A DNA stretch of 20,461 bases, taken from NCBI GenBank assembly GCA_035308345.1, contig DATGGW010000339.1:1-20461 (forward strand). The letters are read 5' to 3'. The position numbers and the translations under genes were made by a program. Shown one piece after another: positions 8,242 to 15,171 of the stretch. Source of the stretch: CF-113 sp035308345 (GTDB taxonomy: Bacteria > Chloroflexota > Ktedonobacteria > Ktedonobacterales > Ktedonobacteraceae). Under the pieces are notes generated by a model. The model saw only the letters and a program-made list of their open reading frames with translations. It was not told the DNA's origin and searched no databases. How positions within the stretch are numbered: position 1 is the first letter of the stretch; each line of letters starts with the position of its first letter.

Positions 8242-9486
8242 ACTGTGACTACTTTCGTCTCTCCCTCCTCTGTTTCCTCAACCCCTGCAATCTCCAACCC
8301 CTCCACATCTACCTCGCCCGAAATAAGCTTTGGCAACAACAGATCGCGCATTAAGCGCAGGTGGGAGTTTTTTTGCTTTAATTTTCTGCTTGCTTTCAAC
8401 AAAAGTATTATATAGCTATCGAACTCATTAATCATCTCACGGCTTGGAATAATGACAGTTGCTTGATGTACATCATTCCTAATTCAGTGTTGGGACTGCT
8501 GCACCGGAATTAAAAGTTTTCAGTTCAATAGAACTTAATAGGTAATAAGCATAAGTAGGGGAAACACGGCGGTAGTCTTTTATCCAAAGCGTTGTATTTA
8601 AAGGCCAAAAGTCTTCATGAATATAGGTAACAGTTCCAAGAGAGCCACTTCTTCCTGTTAATACTCCTGGACCTTTAACTTTCGCAACATTATGTGTACC
8701 ATTTAATCCTGTAGCTGCATAAACTGGCACATCACCTTCGCAGCGTTCCCCAGTAGGCAAATCAAAACCTCTTTGTAATGTTAAGGCATCCCCCAACTTC
8801 ACCACCTCCCACCCCTCCGGTATCATTCCCAGTGCCGACTCAACCATCCTCTTCTTTTCATGCCCAGGAAAACGGAAATGCACGAACCACTCGCGGTACA
8901 GCGATTGTGCCATCTCCTCCAAGATGGCAATGCGGCGCGTGTTGTTCTCGATCAGGTCATCGTAAGCCGAGAGGATGGCGGTGATTTTGCGTTGAGTGGG
9001 AAGTGAAGGAGCGGTAATTTTCATCCGGCGTTGGTCTCCGAGGCTAACATAATCAGCCATATCGGTGAGACCTTTCACTTGATGGACTTGATTCAAAAAA
9101 TCGCGGCTATGCATCCAGTAGAAAAGATAGTGAGGATCAATAATAGAGGAATTTTTGATACGCCAATAGCATAACTGAGGAGAATATACGAATTTTGGCG
9201 TTTCTGATTTCACGAACGCGAAGCGCCCAACTGTACCCTTTGAAGTAAATACCACATCCCCTGCTCTCGATATTTTGCTTCCAACTCTATTTATATTCTT
9301 CTCATCTATTAAGTCCGCATCTTTAAAATGGAAGCCATTATCTATATTCCCTGCTCTGGCAAAAGGAAGCCCAATTGGCCCTAATTCATTATTTTTAGCA
9401 CGATAGCCATCGCCAATTTCTAAAAAGTCGCTCTCGATTAAAAGAGAATTATCCCAGGTAGCCCATCGAGTCCTCATATTATTCAC
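8238..9486 (-). pseudogene. hsdS: Type I specificity subunit HsdS, frameshifted near the 3' end
   Basis: HsdS recognises the DNA target through two target-recognition domains and anchors HsdM and HsdR. TRD1 runs to about residue 160 and is followed by the conserved helix PTQRKITAILSAYDDLIENN. TRD2 begins near GMIPEGWEVVKLGD. The frame from GTG 9486 stops at TAG 8481-8479, just after SGAAVPTLN, which closes TRD2. Removing one T at 8481/8482 restores N-RNDVHQATVIIPSREMINEF and the expected C-terminal helix KLKQKNSHLRLMRDLLLPKL, ending at 8238. The repaired protein is about 416 residues, normal for the family. As read, the protein lacks its second conserved helix, which is expected to impair assembly with HsdM. 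The start GTG overlaps the hsdM stop (GTGA). An ATG at 9477 is a possible alternative start. Confidence 0.88.
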
Positions 9487-11045
9487 TCCGCCTCTCCCTC
9501 CAACAACTTCGCCACATTCTCACCAATCCGCTCCTCCAACTCGCGCGCTTCCACGTTCAGCCTCTCCAGTTCTTCGTTCAAGCTTTCCAGGCGCTCTTTG
9601 AAGACGAAATCGTCGGCGGCGCGTTCGGCCACGCCTACGTAGCGGCCGGGGTTGAGGCTCCAGCCCTCAGCCTCGATCTTTGCTAATGTGGCTACTTTGC
9701 ACAGTCCAGGTATGTTGGTGTAGACGCCGTTGGGGAAGGTTTCCTGTATGCGTGGCTGGCTGCCGTTGGCGGTTTCGATGGCTTCGCCCCGGTAGAGGCG
9801 CGCGATGTTGGCGAGAAATTCGACCTGCTCAGGAGTAAATTCTCGGTGGGCGCGGTCGATCTGCTGGTAGATGTGGCGGGCGTCGATAAACAGGACTTTG
9901 TCGCGGCGTTCGCTATCGCGCTTGCCTTTGTCGAAAAACCACAGCGTGCAGGGCAGGGTGACGGTGTAGAAGAAGTTGGAGCCGATGGAGATCATCACAT
10001 CCACTGTGTGAGACTCGATCAGCTTGCGGCGAATCTCCTGCTCCGAGGCGCGCGCGTCGCTGGCCGAGTTCGCCATCACGAAACCGGCGCGTCCGTGTTC
10101 GTTGAGCGCGCTGTAGAACTCCTGTATCCACAGGTAGTTGGCGTTGTCGGCCTTGGGCATCCCCAACGGGAACCGAGGATCGTCTTTGATCTTCTCTTTG
10201 TCCACCTTGTCCACGTTGAACGGCGGATTGGCCATCACGAAGTCGAAGCGGCCGCGGCAATCATGCACGTTTTCGTAGTAGGTGTTGGCCTGGCGAATGT
10301 CACCGGAGAGGCCGTTTACCGCCAGGTTCATACGACACAGGCGCACTGTCTCGGCGGTTTTCTCCTGTCCATAAATGGAGATGTCGGCGCTGGGATTGTG
10401 CTGGTGATTCTGCACGAAGCGCGCGCTCTGCACGAACATGCCGCCCGATCCGCAGGCCGGGTCGAAGATGCGCCCGTGAAAGGGTTCGATGATCTCGACG
10501 ATCAGTTTGACAAGGGTGGTGGGCGTGAAAAATTCGCCGCCTTTCTGCCCCTCGGACATGGCAAACTTGCCCAGGAAGTATTCGTAGATTTTGCCGAAGA
10601 CATCACCCTCGATATCTATGGGTATCTGGGAGAAGGTCTTGAGCAATGCAACCAGTGTATCGTTGTTGAGGCCCGAGTAGGTTTTAGGCAATACGCCTTT
10701 CAGTTCCTCGTTTGCGGCTTCGATGGCGTTCATTGCGTCGTTGATGGCGCGCGCGATGTTTTCACCTTCGGGCAGTTTGAGAAGATAGGAGAAACGCGCC
10801 TGCGGCGGCAGGTACATCACGCCGCGCGCCTGGTAGTCGCTTTTGCCGACGGCGCGTCGACTGCCAACTTGCAGGGCAGCGGCCAGCTCGCGCTCGACCT
10901 GCGAGAAACGCGCATCCGCGAAGCGCAGGAAGATCAGGCCCAGCACAGGCACCGAATATTCGGACGATTTCAGGTTCGAGTTGGCGCGCAGCTCATCGGC
11001 GGAAGCCCACAATTTCTTTTCGATTTCGCTGTGGTTGGCTGGCAT
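9483..11045 (-). CDS. hsdM: Type I restriction-modification DNA methyltransferase (HsdM)
   Basis: The 520-residue protein is the adenine-N6 methyltransferase subunit of the type I system. It has the N-terminal helical HsdM domain (NSNLKSSEYSVPVLGLIFLR), the S-adenosylmethionine motif FDPACGSGG at about 194-202 and the catalytic NPPF at about 273-276. The C-terminal helical region ENVAKLLEGEAE lies next to the hsdS start. A GTG at 11051 could add two codons, but AAGGGAAG sits nine bases before ATG 11045 and only three before the GTG, so ATG is chosen. It is the first gene of the hsdM-hsdS-phosphatase operon. It appears intact. Confidence 0.95.
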   Translation of the reverse strand: MPANHSEIEKKLWASADELRANSNLKSSEYSVPVLGLIFLRFADARFSQVERELAAALQVGSRRAVGKSDYQARGVMYLPPQARFSYLLKLPEGENIARAINDAMNAIEAANEELKGVLPKTYSGLNNDTLVALLKTFSQIPIDIEGDVFGKIYEYFLGKFAMSEGQKGGEFFTPTTLVKLIVEIIEPFHGRIFDPACGSGGMFVQSARFVQNHQHNPSADISIYGQEKTAETVRLCRMNLAVNGLSGDIRQANTYYENVHDCRGRFDFVMANPPFNVDKVDKEKIKDDPRFPLGMPKADNANYLWIQEFYSALNEHGRAGFVMANSASDARASEQEIRRKLIESHTVDVMISIGSNFFYTVTLPCTLWFFDKGKRDSERRDKVLFIDARHIYQQIDRAHREFTPEQVEFLANIARLYRGEAIETANGSQPRIQETFPNGVYTNIPGLCKVATLAKIEAEGWSLNPGRYVGVAERAADDFVFKERLESLNEELERLNVEARELEERIGENVAKLLEGEAE

Positions 11046-11105
11046 CGACACATGCTTCCCTTCACGTTCGCGTTATACAGAATAGTTCATAATAACTACC
11101 CCGGC

Positions 11106-11134
11106 AGTATAACAGAGCGAGCAGGGCAATTCAA
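11106..11134 (-). promoter_or_regulatory. Promoter of the hsdM operon
   Basis: On the minus strand TTGAAT (11134-11129) and TATACT (11111-11106) are exactly 17 bases apart, about 60 bases before the hsdM start. This fits a housekeeping sigma factor promoter well. Confidence 0.65.
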
Positions 11135-11161
11135 TAATAATTATGGGATAATGGGTAGCTA

Positions 11162-11319
11162 CCAGGGCGGGGACAAGCCCACGCCCAATAGGCGTCCAGT
11201 TACGGATCGTCGAAATTGGCCTCGTCCCGCCTCCGGGGCGACCCTCGCGGTCGCCCCTACTCTACACGAACAGGACGGCCCACCGTACAGGGTACGGGCG
11301 GGGCTTGTCCCCGCCCTGG
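11162..11319. repeat. REP-like long palindrome, copy 2, with an inner hairpin
   Basis: The left arm (CCAGGGCGGGGACAAGCCC..., 11162-11186) and right arm (11289-11319) are inverted copies of the family seen at 3424-3524, with one base missing in the right arm. Between them lies a perfect 9-bp stem, GGGGCGACC / GGTCGCCCC, at 11235-11257. That inner stem shares the GGGCGACC core of the separate palindrome at 18721-18856. Confidence 0.82.
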
Positions 11320-11329
11320 TCCGTCCGTC

Positions 11330-11360
11330 GCCTGTGCGGGGGCCTGGTCCCCGCACAGGC
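11330..11360. repeat. Perfect 12-bp GC-rich hairpin
   Basis: GCCTGTGCGGGG (11330-11341) pairs with CCCCGCACAGGC (11349-11360) across a 7-base loop. It lies 20 bases past the lipoprotein stop codon and directly beside REP-like copy 2. There is no T-run on either strand, so it is not a standard intrinsic terminator, though it may protect a 3' end. Confidence 0.7.
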
Positions 11361-11380
11361 AACCCCTGTATGGCTCTCTT

Positions 11381-12232
11381 CTAACTGCACGTTCCGCTCG
11401 GCCCAAGCAATGACGAAGTGATTGTATTCGGGCTATGCACGATCACTCCCCCCGGCTCCGGGTATGTGTGATCGACGGGGAGATTGCCCGACCAGCGAAA
11501 CGAGTAGCTTGCTGTCGTCTGACCAGCAGCGACCGCGATGCTCGCCGGAGTGCTGCCACGCCCGTTATTGACCGTGTATTCAAATTGTATGGTACCTCCA
11601 GGACCGTTGGAGGCCAGGTGGAATGTCGCCGTATAGGTGACGGTGAGGTAAGTCCCGCATTTCAGGCCCTGGATGCTGGTCGGGCTGACCGCCATCGAGA
11701 CAGCGGTCACCTGGAAAGACCCCGGCGCCACGCAGATCCCGCTCGGAATCACCGGAGGCGAGAGGACGTTATTGGGACTGGTGACCATGACAATCGCCAC
11801 TCCTGGATAGGTGTGGTCGGCAGAGAGAGTGCCAGAGCTGACGAAGGTAAACGTCTTGCTGGTCTCGCCGGCGCCGACCGTCACCGTGCCGGTGGTCTGC
11901 GAGCGCCCATTGTTGAGAGTATAGCCGAACTGAATGGTGCCACCAGCGGTGTGTGCCGGGATATGAAAGGTCGCGGTATAGGTGAAGCTGGCGAGGCTTC
12001 CACAGGTTGTGCCCGCGATACTCGTGGGATTGACCGAGAGAGCAACACTCGCCACGCTAAAGGGCACCGGGGCAGAAGGCGCTGGTGGTTGTGGCGTTGC
12101 TGTGCTGGGAGCCGTGGTGGCTCCTGGTGAGGGCGTTGTCGCTCCTGCCTGCGGTGCGGAAGGTAAGGAGCCGCAACCGGCGAGCACACCTAGAAAAACC
12201 AGGACCATCACGCTCATAAGCAATTTTTTCAT
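11381..12232 (-). CDS. Secreted lipoprotein with two tandem Cys-containing beta domains
   Basis: The 283-residue protein begins MKKLLMSVMVLVFLGVLAGC, a lipoprotein signal with lipobox LAGC and lipidation at C20. A Pro/Ala/Thr-rich linker covers about 21-58. Two related domains of about 105 residues follow, each opening with a pattern like SVxPTSI, then a Cys (TTCGS or LKCGT), YTATFH, GGTIQFxYTxNNGR, DHTYP, and closing with SGIC or SGTC. One disulphide per domain is therefore likely, and the fold is probably immunoglobulin-like. It would sit on the outer face of the cytoplasmic membrane. The start at 12232 is chosen because AAAGAAAGAAG lies upstream and the signal peptide begins there. I do not recognise a named family. 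Adhesion or ligand binding is a guess. Confidence 0.85.
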   Translation of the reverse strand: MKKLLMSVMVLVFLGVLAGCGSLPSAPQAGATTPSPGATTAPSTATPQPPAPSAPVPFSVASVALSVNPTSIAGTTCGSLASFTYTATFHIPAHTAGGTIQFGYTLNNGRSQTTGTVTVGAGETSKTFTFVSSGTLSADHTYPGVAIVMVTSPNNVLSPPVIPSGICVAPGSFQVTAVSMAVSPTSIQGLKCGTYLTVTYTATFHLASNGPGGTIQFEYTVNNGRGSTPASIAVAAGQTTASYSFRWSGNLPVDHTYPEPGGVIVHSPNTITSSLLGPSGTCS

Positions 12233-12529
12233 GTGAAACGCTTCTTTCTTTTGGAAAAGCATTTTTAAGAACAACATTTAAGAACAATTTTCATTATATA
12301 GAGAGAATATGTGACAATCTTACGTGCCATCATCTTTTTTTACTATACCTATTGTATATATATGATACCTGACATTTCGCCTACATACTATGAAGTTGAT
12401 CACATTTCGCAATGAATATGCGAAATAAATGATGAATTTTATCAAATTCTATCAGAAGACCATGCAAGCTTTCTCCGACCGCCTCCTTTTCATTCTATCA
12501 CCTGGCTCAAAGTTGTCGCTCTGACCGCG
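12233..12529 (-). promoter_or_regulatory. AT-rich leader and putative control region of the lipoprotein gene
   Basis: A -10-like TATAAT lies at 12298-12293 without a convincing -35 at standard spacing. An 11-bp sequence TTTAAGAACAA is repeated at 12264-12274 and 12277-12287, in the probable leader. Further upstream ACATTTCGC occurs at 12372-12380 and 12402-12410, with an inverted GCGAAAT at 12420-12426. These could be operator sites. No gene is visible here. Confidence 0.35.
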
Positions 12530-13672
12530 CTACTTCAAGCCCCTCAACACCTTAAAGCGTGTATTCCCCGCAACCTCTTCCACCGTCTTGAAGCATTCGC
12601 GCATGGTTGGCTCATATTTCAGGAAGCGATTCGCCACCAGGTAAAAGCGGCCGCGCGGGCGCAGCACCTGCGCGGCTTCGCGGATGAAGCGTTCAGCAAT
12701 GGCGGTGGTCTGGATGCCGCCGATGTGAAACGGCGCATTGGTAACAACCAGGTCGAAACGCTGTTCAAGCAGCTCTTGCGCACCATCACCGGGCAATACC
12801 TGCGCATTGCTCAGCCCGTTTTGCTCGATCATGCGCCGCGCGGCAGCGACTGCTGCCAGGCTGGCGTCAACCATCGTGACCTGCCCCCTTGTGGCATGGC
12901 GAGCGATGTGCGCCCCAATGAAGCCTGCTCCACAGCCGAGGTCCAGGGCCACATCCGTCACACGCACCTCGAGCGCCTCGATGAGAAGGCGCGTTCCCTC
13001 GTCCAGCTTGCCCTCGGCAAATGTAGGGACGCGATTTATCGCGTCCACCACCGCGTCTTGCATCCGGCCATGTATTCCGCCCTGCATTGCGTCCACCACC
13101 GCGCCCTGTATACTGCCCTGCATTGCGTCCACCACCGCGCCCTGTATACTGCCCTGCATCACGTCCGACGAATTGGGCATAATAAATTGCGTCCCTACAG
13201 TTGAACATATCACACGTTCGCCCTTACTTATCTCCAGCGTCTCGACGTTGCCAAACCGGGTTTGCATGTGCTTCGCCAGCGAGAGGATGCCGCGATCTTT
13301 CGCCCCCTGTACATACAACCGTCCGCCGGACTTGAGCGCATACGCGGCCAGCCATAGTCCGTACTGCATCCAGGCGCTGCCGGGCTGGTACAGCAAATTC
13401 ATGAGCGCGACATCCATGGTCGCGGGCGCTTCGAGTAGGGTATACTCATGAAAGGGAATGTGACGCGAATGCGTGATTTTAAGGCGGTCGCGCTGCAAGG
13501 CAATTTGCGCGGTATGCAGGGCGGCGATATTGTCTTCAGCCAGCACAAGCTCGCCGGTGATGATGCGCTGCGCGGCTTCCGGCACAAAGGCATCGGCGGC
13601 CGAGTTCAGTACCAGCAGGCGGTCATCTATAGCGAGTTTTACGTTCTCAGCGAATAAAGAAGAATGGAGCAT
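12530..13672 (-). CDS. RsmC-like class I methyltransferase with an in-frame repeat insertion
   Basis: This 380-residue protein has two methyltransferase-like halves, as in the RsmC/RlmG family, which methylates guanine N2 in rRNA. The N-terminal half (about 1-157) is the degenerate one. The C-terminal half opens with TFAEGKLDEGTRLLIEAL and carries the AdoMet motif DLGCGAG (244-250) and the catalytic NAPFH (312-316, NPPFH in most relatives). Between the halves, about residues 158-217 (MQGSIQGAVVDA repeats) are encoded by a 178-bp inverted-repeat element and resemble no enzyme part. The frame remains open through the insertion, so an intact, longer protein is predicted. An AAAGGG lies about ten bases before the ATG. 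Target specificity (16S, 23S or other) cannot be told. Confidence 0.85.
   Translation of the reverse strand: MLHSSLFAENVKLAIDDRLLVLNSAADAFVPEAAQRIITGELVLAEDNIAALHTAQIALQRDRLKITHSRHIPFHEYTLLEAPATMDVALMNLLYQPGSAWMQYGLWLAAYALKSGGRLYVQGAKDRGILSLAKHMQTRFGNVETLEISKGERVICSTVGTQFIMPNSSDVMQGSIQGAVVDAMQGSIQGAVVDAMQGGIHGRMQDAVVDAINRVPTFAEGKLDEGTRLLIEALEVRVTDVALDLGCGAGFIGAHIARHATRGQVTMVDASLAAVAAARRMIEQNGLSNAQVLPGDGAQELLEQRFDLVVTNAPFHIGGIQTTAIAERFIREAAQVLRPRGRFYLVANRFLKYEPTMRECFKTVEEVAGNTRFKVLRGLK
13022..13199. repeat. 178-bp inverted-repeat element (MITE-like) inside a coding gene
   Basis: The left end TGTAGGGACGCGATTTAT (13022-13039) matches the right end read on the other strand, TGTAGGGACGCAATTTAT (13199-13182), at 17 of 18 positions. 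The interior is mostly a GC-rich tandem repeat. It has no transposase gene, so it would have moved, if mobile, with help from elsewhere. It adds about 60 residues to the linker of the methyltransferase without breaking the frame. No clear target duplication is visible. Confidence 0.75.
13041..13160 (+). repeat. 36-bp in-frame minisatellite
   Basis: Units at 13089-13124 and 13125-13160 differ only at the last base. A third unit at 13041-13088 has the same start (GCGTCCACCACCGCG) and end, with 12 extra bases. All lengths are multiples of three, so copy-number change would add or remove 12 residues without a frameshift. Confidence 0.85.
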
Positions 13673-13950
13673 GTTTATGGCCCTTTATGTTGATTGCGCG
13701 TTCCTCAATGATATCATGAATGTGGTAGAAACGGTCGTGCGGTTCACGCATGATTGGCAAATGATGAATAAACTGTAACGCGCACATTTTACAATTTAGC
13801 AAGAAATATGAAGATAATTTCATGTAAATTCTTTCCTTTTTCAGAGGTTCGTCAGCATAGCATGCTATAGTATGTTCTGTGACAAAAAGAAAAAACATAA
13901 ATTGAAGTTGAGTGGTGTGGGGGAAGACCTGCAAGTTGGAAGATAGGGAT

Positions 13951-14040
13951 ATGTCGCAGGGGGGCTGGATGCAGGTGTCGGTAACGGCAATGGTGGAATA
14001 CGTAGGGAGATGGAAGAGGGCCGACTATCATGGGGGTTAA
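13951..14040 (+). CDS. Possible small ORF of 29 residues before the terminator
   Basis: ATG at 13951 opens MSQGGWMQVSVTAMVEYVGR..., ending at TAA 14040, 14 bases before the terminator stem. The same frame can be extended to GTG 13912 (42 residues). GGAAGATAGGG lies upstream, but its spacing is poor. The peptide is rich in Trp, Tyr and Gly and resembles no family that I recognise. It may be a chance frame inside an untranslated RNA. Confidence 0.22.
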   Translation: MSQGGWMQVSVTAMVEYVGRWKRADYHGG

Positions 14041-14054
14041 GTAGCGGGGGTGGA

Positions 14055-14084
14055 AGCCTGAAGGGACGTTCCTTCAGGCTTTTT
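14055..14084 (+). terminator. Intrinsic terminator, plus strand
   Basis: AGCCTGAAGG (14055-14064) pairs perfectly with CCTTCAGGCT (14071-14080) across a 6-base loop and is followed by T-rich sequence (14080-14084, then GG and four more T). The T-run is only on the plus strand, so it does not serve the minus-strand gene that ends at 14107. Confidence 0.75.
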
Positions 14085-14106
14085 GGTTTTGGCCCACTAT
14101 ACGCGC

Positions 14107-14808
14107 TCATCCCAGGTTGACCTGCTCTCCAGGACGCATAGGTCGGAACTGTGTCCCATCGTTGATGTAGACCAGCGTTTGATCCTGGATATGCACTATC
14201 ATATCCGGCCTGCCGTCGCCGTTCACATCACGAAATTCAGCCGTCACCGGCGTTAAGTCCTGTCCATCTCCAAACAGCGTCGGGCCACTGTAGATACGCG
14301 CATGCGCAGGGTCTCCACCCGGCAACTCGATTATCACCACGTGGCGATTCAAATTGAGAAAGATAAAATGTGATGGGTTAGCGGGACTGTCGTTATGACC
14401 GACCACCGCGTCAACCTGGAAAGTTCTCGGTCGCCCGTAAGTGACATCTTGCTGGTGGATCTGCCACCACGATCCGATGGCGCTGAAGGTGACAGCCAGC
14501 AGCGCCATCATCATCATCCCCAGCACAATCGCGATCAGGGGAAAGTGCTGCGCGTGCCGTGCTCTGCTCGCGAGCGATGGAGCCATCGCTTTTGATGTGA
14601 CCCCGCCACTTACGGCGGATGTCATCACCGAACGCCTGCGCTGGATTGCCGCTCCGGTCTCTGTTACAGGTGTTTCCAGGGTGTCGCGCCGCGCGGGGAT
14701 ATCATAGCGGCGCGCGCTTGTGTGCGGCCTAGTTACATAATACCGATCTTCATCCTCGACATCGAAGTCGATATCGAGTGGTCGCCTTGTTGTCTCCCTT
14801 GTCTGCAT
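14107..14808 (-). CDS. Single-pass membrane protein with a calcium-binding-like VCBS/FG-GAP motif
   Basis: The 233-residue protein has a charged, Arg-rich N-terminal region (1-88) without a signal peptide, one membrane segment at about 89-112 (LIAIVLGMMMMALLAVTF...), and a C-terminal domain of about 120 residues, probably outside the cell. That domain contains DVNGDGRPDMIVHI (194-207), the Asp/Asn loop of VCBS/FG-GAP repeats that can bind calcium. Only one such repeat is visible, so a full propeller is unlikely. The start is ATG at 14808, with AAGGAGG at 14826-14820, an 11-base gap. The gene has a strong promoter flanked by two identical 13-bp sites. I do not recognise the family. Sensor or cell-surface roles are possible. 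Confidence 0.8.
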   Translation of the reverse strand: MQTRETTRRPLDIDFDVEDEDRYYVTRPHTSARRYDIPARRDTLETPVTETGAAIQRRRSVMTSAVSGGVTSKAMAPSLASRARHAQHFPLIAIVLGMMMMALLAVTFSAIGSWWQIHQQDVTYGRPRTFQVDAVVGHNDSPANPSHFIFLNLNRHVVIIELPGGDPAHARIYSGPTLFGDGQDLTPVTAEFRDVNGDGRPDMIVHIQDQTLVYINDGTQFRPMRPGEQVNLG

Positions 14809-14845
14809 GGTGTCGTGTGCCTCCTTGCCAGAAAAGATATTAGGT

Positions 14846-14858
14846 AATCTGTTCTAAT
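14846..14858 (-). promoter_or_regulatory. Operator-like site, proximal copy
   Basis: ATTAGAACAGATT on the minus strand begins 10 bases past the -10 box, at or just after the predicted transcription start. It is identical to the copy at 14910-14922. A repressor here would block initiation. Confidence 0.45.
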
Positions 14859-14868
14859 TCCTGTTGCT

Positions 14869-14897
14869 ATTATAACAATATCAACAAACAAGGTCAA
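14869..14897 (-). promoter_or_regulatory. Strong sigma-70-type promoter of the membrane-protein gene
   Basis: On the minus strand TTGACC (14897-14892) and a perfect TATAAT (14874-14869) are exactly 17 bases apart. The start point would be near 14862, giving a leader of about 54 bases before ATG 14808. Confidence 0.75.
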
Positions 14898-14909
14898 GCG
14901 TTTTTGGTA

Positions 14910-14922
14910 AATCTGTTCTAAT
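14910..14922 (-). promoter_or_regulatory. Operator-like site, distal copy
   Basis: This second ATTAGAACAGATT lies 12 bases upstream of the -35 box. The two copies are 64 bases apart, close to six turns of B-DNA, so proteins bound at both would face the same side. Confidence 0.45.
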
Positions 14923-14980
14923 AACAGGACTTTTGACTACAATAGGGATGCAGACGAGCTCTCAGGACAAACCCACCATT

Positions 14981-15006
14981 CCAGGGCGGGGATAAGCCCA
15001 CGCCCC
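14981..15006 (+). repeat. REP-like palindrome, single arm (copy 3)
   Basis: CCAGGGCGGGGATAAGCCCA and the following CGCCCC match the arm of copies 1 and 2 with one change. The partner arm is missing or decayed; only short fragments (GCCCCGCCCT, CCAGGGCG) follow by 15080. The remaining part of 14923-15171 holds no gene. Confidence 0.75.
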
Positions 15007-15171
15007 ATTGGCACCAACTTAAGGAACTTCCGCTGGGAAGGAATGGCCGCGCCGCCCCGCCCTATGATTTATACCAGGGCGACTCTCATGAGATAATATA
15101 GATACAAGCAATAACCAGGCATAGACTTCCTTAGAATTAGAAGTCCATAATGGATTCAAGAGGAATTTCTC

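Larger units (their letters stand above)
13872..14084 (+). ncRNA. Candidate small RNA ending at an intrinsic terminator
   Basis: The 434-base gap between two minus-strand genes holds a plus-strand terminator (14055-14084) that serves no obvious gene. The stretch before it is G-rich and can form at least one longer stem (ACCTGCA 13927-13933 with TGCAGGT 13970-13976). TATAGT at 13866-13871 could be a -10, but no good -35 is seen, so the 5' end is a guess. It does not match tmRNA, RNase P, SRP or 6S RNA features that I know. The rest of the gap (13673-13865) is AT-rich with nothing recognised. Confidence 0.3.

Noticed and set aside
11330..11360. A terminator for the lipoprotein gene
   Set aside because: The stem is strong, but neither strand has a T-run after it, and it joins a repeat block, so it is listed as a repeat.
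9846..11384. A 512-codon plus-strand frame opposite hsdM
   Set aside because: It mirrors a strongly supported HsdM gene with all motifs. GC-rich codon use leaves the antisense strand open. Its own translation has no recognisable domain.
13041..13160. A possible CRISPR array because of 36-bp repeats
   Set aside because: The repeats are directly adjacent with no spacers and lie in frame in a coding gene, so this is a minisatellite.
13865..14110. An 81-codon minus-strand frame between the methyltransferase and membrane-protein genes
   Set aside because: It is Pro/Ser-rich because it is the complement of a G-rich stretch. It reads backward through a plus-strand terminator and has no ribosome site or domain.
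14846..14922. LexA/SOS boxes as an explanation for the ATTAGAACAGATT sites
   Set aside because: The sites contain ACAG and AGAACA but lack the dyad spacing of known LexA boxes, and the downstream gene has no link to DNA repair.
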